Positions 1 to 4,130 of a stretch of DNA of 5,487 nt are shown here, piece by piece. This DNA comes from an uncultured Chromatiaceae bacterium. Lineage in GTDB: Bacteria > Pseudomonadota > Gammaproteobacteria > Enterobacterales > Alteromonadaceae. Position 1 is the first letter of the stretch, and every line of letters starts with the position of its first letter. The stretch covers positions 1-5,487 of the forward strand of contig CAMLNG010000273.1 in assembly GCA_946481195.1 (NCBI GenBank), written 5' to 3'. A model generated the notes under the pieces. The model saw only the letters and a list, made by a program, of their open reading frames with translations, was not told the DNA's origin and ran no database searches. Made by a program: the position numbers and the translations under genes.

Positions 1-1130
1 CGTGCGGCAGCCTGCGCTAAAGTGTCGGGTTGTTTGGCAAAACAAAAACGAATGATCCGGCTGTCCTGCTCCTGCCGTGAAAACACCGACAACGGAATGG
101 CCGCGACCCCGATATCAGTCGTCAGCCAGTCGCAGAACTCCAGATCGCTTGCACTACTGACGGCGCTATAGTCCACCAGCTGAAAATAAGTACCCTGACA
201 CGGCAGCAGCTGCAGAGGTGAAGCACTGAGTAACTGCCGGAAACTGTTGCGTTTTTGCTGATAAAAGGCGGCAAGACCAGTCACCAGTTCGGGCGCAGTC
301 TCAAGCAATTCAGCAATGGCATATTGTGCCGGGGTAAAGCTGGAGAAAGTTACATACTGGTGGATTTTGCGAAACTCCACGCTGAGTAATTTCGGTGCTG
401 TGCAATAACCCAGTTTCCAGCCGGTGACATGAAAGGTTTTGCCAAAAGACGACACAATAAAACTACGCTCGGCCAGCGCCGGGTACTGGCGGGCACTTTG
501 CGCCACCCGGCCATCAAACACCATATGTTCGTAAACTTCGTCACTGATACAAAACAGGCCATGACGCTGCACCAAATCCGCCAGCGCCAGCCAGTCCAGC
601 TCGGTAAATACCATGCCGGTCGGATTATGCGGGCTGTTGACAATAATCAGCCGGGTACGATCACTGACCCGCCGCTCCACCGCAGCCCAGTCCACCCGGT
701 AATCCGGCGCACAGAGCTGAATATGCACAGTTTTACCGCCGGCCAGCTCAACCGCTGGCTGATAGCTGTCGTAAGCCGGATCAAAGACAATGACTTCATC
801 GCCACTGCGCACCAATGCCTGAATGGCGACAAACAAGGCTTCAGTGGCGCCACTGGTGATAGTAATTTCCGTCTCCGCACAAACCGGCACGCCGTAAGTA
901 CGCTTAATCAGGCTGCTGATTTGTTGGCGGAGTTCGATAACACCCGGCATCGGCGCATATTGATTGCGCCCTGCCAGCACTTGTTGCTGCAGTGCCGCAA
1001 GCAGACGGGGCTCAACCGGAAAATCCGGGAAGCCTTGAGAGAGATTCAGCGCACCATGTTGCTGCGCTAACTGCGACATCCGGGTAAAAATGGTTGTCCC
1101 AACCGCCGGTAATTTGCTTTTCAGTTCCAT
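1..1130 (-). CDS. ybdL: Methionine aminotransferase (YbdL type, PLP-dependent), 3' end cut by window edge
   Basis: Cytoplasmic class I/II (fold type I) aminotransferase. The family includes E. coli YbdL, which prefers methionine and can run the transamination of 4-methylthio-2-oxobutyrate, the final step of methionine salvage. Translated from the ATG at 1128-1130, 376 codons are open without a stop. The family is about 386 residues, so only roughly ten C-terminal residues are missing. Visible motifs: the N-terminal NLSQGFPDFP (29-38), SGATEA (93-98), FDPAYDSY (116-123), NSPHNPTG (165-172), SDEVYEH with the PLP-ring Asp197 (196-202), SSFGKTFHVTGWKLGY with the Schiff-base Lys231 (227-242), and RIIRFCFAK with the carboxylate-binding Arg361 (358-366). 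The start is supported by GAAGG seven bases upstream. It is divergent from mtnB, and the shared pathway supports a methionine-related substrate. Kynurenine or glutamine aminotransferases are close relatives, so substrate specificity is inferred. Confidence 0.93.
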   Translation of the reverse strand, partial: MELKSKLPAVGTTIFTRMSQLAQQHGALNLSQGFPDFPVEPRLLAALQQQVLAGRNQYAPMPGVIELRQQISSLIKRTYGVPVCAETEITITSGATEALFVAIQALVRSGDEVIVFDPAYDSYQPAVELAGGKTVHIQLCAPDYRVDWAAVERRVSDRTRLIIVNSPHNPTGMVFTELDWLALADLVQRHGLFCISDEVYEHMVFDGRVAQSARQYPALAERSFIVSSFGKTFHVTGWKLGYCTAPKLLSVEFRKIHQYVTFSSFTPAQYAIAELLETAPELVTGLAAFYQQKRNSFRQLLSASPLQLLPCQGTYFQLVDYSAVSSASDLEFCDWLTTDIGVAAIPLSVFSRQEQDSRIIRFCFAKQPDTLAQAAA

Positions 1131-1137
1131 CAGATTG

Positions 1138-1142
1138 CCTTC
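1138..1142 (-). promoter_or_regulatory. Shine-Dalgarno site of the aminotransferase gene
   Basis: On the minus strand this reads GAAGG and ends seven bases before the ATG at 1130-1128. It supports that ATG as the start; the protein's N-terminus (MELKSKLPAVGTTIFTRMS) also begins where the family usually begins. Confidence 0.6.
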
Positions 1143-1166
1143 ACTGCGCTGCATTGCGAAAAGGCC

Positions 1167-1175
1167 ATGCTAGCA
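1167..1175 (-). promoter_or_regulatory. Possible extended -10 promoter element for the aminotransferase gene
   Basis: On the minus strand the sequence reads TGCTAGCAT: a TGN extension followed by TAGCAT, which matches TATAAT at four of six positions. No convincing -35 hexamer sits 16-18 bp upstream, which is tolerated by extended -10 promoters. Transcription would start near 1160 and give a leader of about 30 bases. No met box is seen near it, so the aminotransferase need not share the MetJ control predicted for mtnB. Confidence 0.3.
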
Positions 1176-1231
1176 CTTCGGGGCGCACCCGACTATCCGA
1201 CCAGCAGCTGGACCGACAGGCTAAAAACGAC

Positions 1232-1260
1232 TTGGCCGCTTTTTTATCCGGTGCTATCAT
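1232..1260 (+). promoter_or_regulatory. Sigma70-type promoter of mtnB
   Basis: The -35 hexamer TTGGCC (1232-1237, four of six) and the -10 hexamer TATCAT (1255-1260, five of six) are separated by exactly 17 bp. Transcription should begin at about 1267, leaving a leader of about 31 bases before the mtnB ATG at 1298. The predicted start point falls inside the first met box, the expected geometry for repression by blocking RNA polymerase. Confidence 0.6.
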
Positions 1261-1263
1261 TCC

Positions 1264-1295
1264 AGACAGTTTCACGTATAGACGTCTAAACATAA
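1264..1295 (+). promoter_or_regulatory. MetJ operator: tandem met boxes upstream of mtnB
   Basis: MetJ dimers bind side by side to 8-bp boxes of consensus AGACGTCT when S-adenosylmethionine is plentiful. Here 1280-1287 is a perfect AGACGTCT. Reading in the same 8-bp register, 1264-1271 is AGACAGTT (5 of 8), 1272-1279 is TCACGTAT (5 of 8) and 1288-1295 is AAACATAA (4 of 8). One perfect box beside weaker in-phase boxes is typical of natural MetJ operators, which need at least two. The array covers the predicted transcription start and ends two bases before the mtnB ATG. The last box is marginal and may not be bound. Confidence 0.82.
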
Positions 1296-1297
1296 AG

Positions 1298-1924
1298 ATG
1301 AACATAGCAACCAGCCTCCAACTGAACCCTTATGCGATCCAGCTCTGCACTGTTGGCCGCTGGATCGCACAAAAAAACTGGCTACCAGCGACGGGCGGTA
1401 ATTTGTCGATCCGCGCCACAGAACACAGTTGCTTAGTCACGGGTAACAAAGACAATGGCGAATTCAGCCCGCAGGACCTGTGTGAAATCAGCTGGCGCGA
1501 CGGCGATTTACGCAGCAGCAGCGGGTCAGCAGCAGAAGCCGCGCTACATGTCGCTTTGTATCAGTTGTTTCCACACTGCAAAGTGGTGTTGCATTCACAC
1601 TCGCTCAGCAGCACCGTCTTTTCCCGGTTGATCCGGGCCGACGGCTATCCGGTGAGTGGTTATGAAATGCAAAAAGGCATCGCCGGCTGCACCAATGCCG
1701 AACAAGCGCTGCAACTGGTGATACTCGACAACGCCCCGCAAGTACCACAGCTCGCAGCACAGCTGCGTCAGCGCGCCGGCGAACTGCAATCGGCAGTACT
1801 GGTACGCGGCCATGGTCTGTATGTCTGGGGCGACACCCTGGAACAGACGAAACGCCAGCTGGAAAGCTGGGAATTCCTGATCGCCTGTGAACTGGAACGA
1901 CTGAAAATCGCCGGCGGCGTCTGA
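1298..1924 (+). CDS. mtnB: Methylthioribulose-1-phosphate dehydratase MtnB
   Basis: Cytoplasmic zinc enzyme of methionine salvage. It dehydrates 5-methylthioribulose 1-phosphate to 2,3-diketo-5-methylthiopentyl 1-phosphate. It belongs to the class II aldolase/adducin fold. The 208 residues match the usual bacterial length of just over 200. Motifs: WLPATGGNLS (28-37), SAAEAALHVALY (77-88), the zinc ligands His99 and His101 in VLHSHS, Glu123 in GYEMQKGI (equivalent by spacing to the proposed catalytic acid/base Glu139 of human APIP), and the third zinc ligand His172 in RGHGLYVWG. The reading frame is open back to 1094, but the ATG at 1298 is chosen because the family homology begins there and because the promoter and met boxes occupy the upstream codons. 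The Shine-Dalgarno is poor (only AAAG directly before the ATG). No mtnA, mtnC, mtnD or mtnK follows, so the remaining pathway enzymes must be encoded elsewhere. Confidence 0.93.
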   Translation: MNIATSLQLNPYAIQLCTVGRWIAQKNWLPATGGNLSIRATEHSCLVTGNKDNGEFSPQDLCEISWRDGDLRSSSGSAAEAALHVALYQLFPHCKVVLHSHSLSSTVFSRLIRADGYPVSGYEMQKGIAGCTNAEQALQLVILDNAPQVPQLAAQLRQRAGELQSAVLVRGHGLYVWGDTLEQTKRQLESWEFLIACELERLKIAGGV

Positions 1925-2005
1925 GACGAGTCTGGCCGTCACCGCCTTGGCGGCCGCGTTGCTGGCCTTGTTCCTCTAACGCCCTATGCCGAAACTCCCC
2001 TTGTC

Positions 2006-2030
2006 CCGTGCGATTTCGCACATCGCACGG
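2006..2030. repeat. Perfect 9-bp inverted repeat with two alternative foldings
   Basis: CCGTGCGAT (2006-2014) and ATCGCACGG (2022-2030) are perfect reverse complements around a 7-base spacer. The inner bases also form a tighter dyad, GTGCGA-TT-TCGCAC (2008-2021), so the half-site TCGCAC occurs twice in a row. No T-run follows on either strand, so this is not a convincing intrinsic terminator even though it lies about 80 bp after the mtnB stop. Its position suggests a protein-binding site serving the operon downstream. Confidence 0.6.
2008..2021. promoter_or_regulatory. Candidate upstream activator site 1 (14-bp dyad)
   Basis: GTGCGATTTCGCAC is a dyad with six perfect pairs around a TT centre, centred about 107 bp upstream of the start predicted from the sigma54-like element. 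A second dyad of the same form lies 29 bp downstream. Pairs of dyads at this distance are the usual arrangement of enhancers bound by NtrC-family activators. The activator is not encoded in this window, so the role is inferred. Confidence 0.4.
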
Positions 2031-2036
2031 CCTGAA

Positions 2037-2050
2037 GTGTGGAACCGCAC
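2037..2050. promoter_or_regulatory. Candidate upstream activator site 2 (14-bp dyad)
   Basis: GTGTGGAACCGCAC is a dyad of the form GTGYGR-WW-YCGCAC, identical to site 1 at 9 of 14 positions, with the symmetric outer bases kept and most changes falling toward the centre. One pair is a T-G mismatch. The symmetry extends outward to AAGTG...CACTT (2035-2052). It is centred about 78 bp upstream of the predicted start. Read as RNA it could also be a short hairpin, but only TTT follows it. Confidence 0.4.
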
Positions 2051-2082
2051 TTTCGCAAAACATTTAAGTCACTGTATTTAAT

Positions 2083-2095
2083 TAAATTAATGATT
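2083..2095 (-). promoter_or_regulatory. Possible IHF site in the AT-rich promoter spacer
   Basis: The minus strand reads AATCATTAATTTA, which fits the IHF consensus WATCAANNNNTTR with one mismatch. IHF bending between enhancer and promoter is common at sigma54 promoters. However, the surrounding stretch from about 2060 to 2095 is very AT-rich, including the palindrome TTTAATTAAA (2077-2086), so a chance match is quite possible. The site also touches the -24 element, closer than is usual. Confidence 0.22.
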
Positions 2096-2110
2096 GGCAC
2101 ACCTTTTCCA
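2094..2110 (+). promoter_or_regulatory. Sigma54-like (-24/-12) promoter of the export operon
   Basis: TTGGCACACCTTTTCCA compared with the sigma54 consensus TTGGCACG-N4-TTGCA matches the whole -24 block TTGGCAC and the spacing. The -12 block is TTCCA in place of TTGCA, losing one strongly conserved G. The start would be near 2121, leaving a leader of about 29 bases before the adaptor ATG at 2150. The same TTGGCA could be a sigma70 -35 hexamer, but the best -10 at suitable spacing is only TAGCAC (three of six). The two dyads upstream favour the sigma54 reading. Confidence 0.42.
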
Positions 2111-2149
2111 TAGTCCCTAGCACAGCGTTATTGTTCCGGACCATGCGAT

Positions 2150-3394
2150 ATGGATATTCAACTCGACCCACCCGCCCGCTGGCGGCGCTGGTTACCGCCC
2201 GCCCTCGGGCTCATCAGTCTGGCCACCCTCGCGACTTTGTTGCTGCGGCCAATCAGTCCGGTGCTCAGTGCAGGCAATACACCACATAGCCCGGTTCAAT
2301 TCGGTGATGTGCAGGTGTTCAGCGACGCACTGGGGATGCTGCAATCTGCCGAACAGCGTTTATTAACCGCCGAAGTCAGTGCTACTGTCATCGCGATTTT
2401 GCAACAACCGGGCGCCACGCTGACACCAGACAGCCCGGTATTACAGCTAGACAACCCGCAACTGAAACTACAGGTACAAAGCGCCAGGCATCAGGTCGCC
2501 AAACAGCAAAGTACCTTGTTGGCGTTTGCTGCAACCCAACAACATCAGCTGTTAAGTCAGCAGGCTGAAGTTGTCAGGCTGGAAACGGAAGTTGCGGCCG
2601 GCGCGCTGGAGTTTCGTTTACATCAGGAATTGGCAGAAAAAGGCATCGCTGCGCGGGTCGAGCTGCGCCGGGCTGAATTCCGCCTGCAACAGCAGCAACA
2701 GCTGCTGGCGCTGGAGCAACAAAAAATTATTCAGTTACGCCAGCAGCAACAGGCCGAGCTGGCACAACAACAACTGACGTTACAGCAACATCAGGAAGAA
2801 CTGCAGTTGCTGGTCCAGCAACAACAACAGCTGACGGTCACTGCCGGGATGCATGGCATGTTGCAACAGTTGGATGTTGAATTGGGCCAGAGTGTGGCCC
2901 AGGGTCAGGCGCTGGCGCGGATTGGCAGTCAACAGTTGCTCAAAGCCCAAGTTCAGCTGGACCACCGGGATGCAGACAAAGTCGCAGTCGGTACAGAAGT
3001 TCTGCTGCAAACAGTCGCCGGTGACATCCGCGGCACACTGAGCCGCATCGAGGCCATAGTGCAGGAAGGCACTGTCAATGCAGAAGTACGGCTACCAGCC
3101 AGTCTGCCTGCTCAACTCAGGCCGGCACAGCATGTCCAGGCCAAAATCCGGCTCGGCGAGCGCAAAAACGTGGCTTATATCCGCCAGTTACCAGGTTTAA
3201 CACCGCATCAAAGCCACCGGGTTTTTCTGCAACCCGCCGGCACAGATCAGCATCGCGCATTTGCCCGCGAATTGACTTTTGGTGCACTCACTAACGGCTA
3301 TCTCATTATCGAACAAGGCGCCAATGGCGGCGAGGTGTTGTGGGCACCGGATCCGGCACGCTGGCCACAACCCGAAATTAACACCGGCACCTGA
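2150..3394 (+). CDS. HlyD/MacA-type periplasmic adaptor subunit of an ABC exporter
   Basis: A 414-residue membrane fusion protein that would link the inner-membrane ABC permease to a TolC-like outer-membrane channel. A short basic N-terminus (PARWRRW) precedes one hydrophobic anchor at about 14-33, with the rest in the periplasm; there is no lipobox. Next come the first half of the lipoyl-like domain (about 74-102), a long coiled-coil hairpin (about 103-228) turning near LAEKGIAARVELRRAE (161-176), the second lipoyl half with MHGMLQQLDVELGQSVAQGQALARIG (234-259), a beta barrel (about 264-336) and a membrane-proximal C-terminal region. The descending helix is extremely rich in glutamine. The tip lacks the Ser of the R-L-S motif of AcrA/MacA (Ala168 aligns there). 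The start codon has only a weak GGA (2138-2140) nine bases upstream. It is the first gene of the operon; the ATPase begins 37 bp after its stop. Confidence 0.88.
   Translation: MDIQLDPPARWRRWLPPALGLISLATLATLLLRPISPVLSAGNTPHSPVQFGDVQVFSDALGMLQSAEQRLLTAEVSATVIAILQQPGATLTPDSPVLQLDNPQLKLQVQSARHQVAKQQSTLLAFAATQQHQLLSQQAEVVRLETEVAAGALEFRLHQELAEKGIAARVELRRAEFRLQQQQQLLALEQQKIIQLRQQQQAELAQQQLTLQQHQEELQLLVQQQQQLTVTAGMHGMLQQLDVELGQSVAQGQALARIGSQQLLKAQVQLDHRDADKVAVGTEVLLQTVAGDIRGTLSRIEAIVQEGTVNAEVRLPASLPAQLRPAQHVQAKIRLGERKNVAYIRQLPGLTPHQSHRVFLQPAGTDQHRAFARELTFGALTNGYLIIEQGANGGEVLWAPDPARWPQPEINTGT
2687..2830 (+). repeat. Glutamine-rich low-complexity tract inside the adaptor coiled coil
   Basis: Residues 180-227 of the adaptor contain 24 glutamines in 48 residues, including runs of five, four, three and five. 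The codons mix CAA and CAG, so the DNA is a degenerate CAR repeat rather than a uniform triplet array. Leucines recur at helix-like spacing between the runs, so the segment still reads as an amphipathic coiled-coil helix. Confidence 0.85.
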
Positions 3395-3417
3395 TGGTGA
3401 CCCTCAGATTCTGCACC

Positions 3418-3422
3418 AGGAG
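3418..3422 (+). promoter_or_regulatory. Shine-Dalgarno site of the ABC ATPase gene
   Basis: AGGAG ends nine bases before the ATG at 3432. This decides the start, because the frame is open upstream into the end of the adaptor gene (an in-frame ATG exists at 3279) while ATPase homology begins only at [15 protein letters not shown]. Confidence 0.75.
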
Positions 3423-3431
3423 AAAAAACAG

Positions 3432-4130
3432 ATGACTGATTTACTGATTGAAGCACACGCTTTATGTAAAAGTTTCCGCCAGGGCGAAGTGGCAGCCCTG
3501 GCCATCCAACAGCTTGATTTGCAGATCCGCCGTGGCGAGTTTGTCGCGATCACCGGGCCTTCGGGCTGCGGGAAATCCACAGTTCTGCATTTGCTTGGCT
3601 TACTGGACAGTGCTGACAGCGGTCAGTTAAAACTGGCGGGGATTGACGTCAGCACGCTGAGTATGGACCAGCGCAGCCGCATCCGGAATCAACATATCGG
3701 CATCGTATTTCAGGCATTTCATCTAATCGACCGGCTCAGTGTTTATGACAACGTAGCGTTACCGCTGCGACACCGCGGCTGGAAAGAGCAACAAATCCGG
3801 CCGCTGGTACAACAATGTCTGGCTGACATGGATGTGGACCACCGTCAGGATTTTTTCCCGTCACAGCTCTCTGGCGGTCAGCAACAGCGCGTTGCCATTG
3901 CACGCGCATTGGTGACAAACCCGGATTTATTGTTACTGGACGAACCCACCGGCAATCTGGACAGTAAAAACGGCGACAGCGTGCTGCAACTGCTGCAACG
4001 GCTGCATCAGCAAGGTCGCAGTATTGTACTGGTGACCCATGACGCCCGTTATGCCCGCTGCGCCAGCCGGCAAATCCAGTTACTGGATGGCCGCTTGCTT
4101 AGCGACCAGCAACGCCAGGAGGTGGCATGA
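3432..4130 (+). CDS. ABC transporter ATP-binding protein (MacB/LolD-type)
   Basis: A 232-residue stand-alone nucleotide-binding subunit on the cytoplasmic face of the inner membrane, powering the FtsX-type permease encoded next. All catalytic elements are intact: Walker [10 protein letters not shown] (42-50), Q-loop Gln94 in [10 protein letters not shown] (90-99), signature LSGGQQQR (146-153), Walker B LLLLDEP with catalytic Glu171 (166-172), D-loop GNLDS (174-178), and H-switch His203 in VTHD. The segment [17 protein letters not shown] (96-112) and the length are typical of the MacB/LolD/SalX group that works with extruder-type permeases rather than classical importers. The start is fixed by AGGAG at 3418. 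Its stop codon TGA shares one base with the permease ATG, so translation is probably coupled. The family does not reveal the substrate. Confidence 0.95.
   Translation: MTDLLIEAHALCKSFRQGEVAALAIQQLDLQIRRGEFVAITGPSGCGKSTVLHLLGLLDSADSGQLKLAGIDVSTLSMDQRSRIRNQHIGIVFQAFHLIDRLSVYDNVALPLRHRGWKEQQIRPLVQQCLADMDVDHRQDFFPSQLSGGQQQRVAIARALVTNPDLLLLDEPTGNLDSKNGDSVLQLLQRLHQQGRSIVLVTHDARYARCASRQIQLLDGRLLSDQQRQEVA
4117..4122 (+). promoter_or_regulatory. Shine-Dalgarno site that selects the permease start
   Basis: A full AGGAGG lies inside the last codons of the ATPase gene. Two consecutive ATG codons follow, at 4127 and 4130. The spacing is four bases to the first and seven to the second, so the second is preferred. 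Using the first would add only one methionine and lengthen the gene overlap to four bases. Confidence 0.8.

Noticed and set aside
429..1070. Plus-strand open frame of 213 codons
   Set aside because: It lies antisense to the aminotransferase, whose minus-strand translation carries every conserved motif of the family. The plus-strand product shows no recognisable domain.
1094..1297. N-terminal extension of mtnB by 68 codons from the ATG at 1094
   Set aside because: The extension overlaps the start of the divergent aminotransferase gene, the mtnB promoter and the met boxes, and its translation has no resemblance to the MtnB family, which begins near the ATG at 1298.
1924..1933. AGACGAGTCT at the mtnB stop codon as another met box
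   Set aside because: The half-sites are separated by two extra bases compared with AGACGTCT, there is no in-register neighbour box, and the location at the 3' end of a gene is not that of an operator.
1942..1953. CCGCC-TT-GGCGG just after mtnB as an intrinsic terminator
   Set aside because: The stem is only five pairs with a two-base loop, or four pairs with a four-base loop, and no T-run follows. No convincing intrinsic terminator for mtnB is visible in the gap.
1986..2081. Small open frame of 31 codons in the gap before the export operon, considered as a precursor peptide (it contains a W-N-R-T-F stretch)
   Set aside because: There is no Shine-Dalgarno before its ATG, it runs through both dyads and into the AT-rich promoter region, and no peptide-modifying enzyme is seen nearby. 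The resemblance to a darobactin-type core is superficial.
3279..3431. Earlier in-frame ATG for the ABC ATPase at 3279
   Set aside because: It lies well inside the adaptor gene, has no ribosome-binding site, and its 51 extra residues match nothing in the ATPase family; the AGGAG at 3418 points to 3432.
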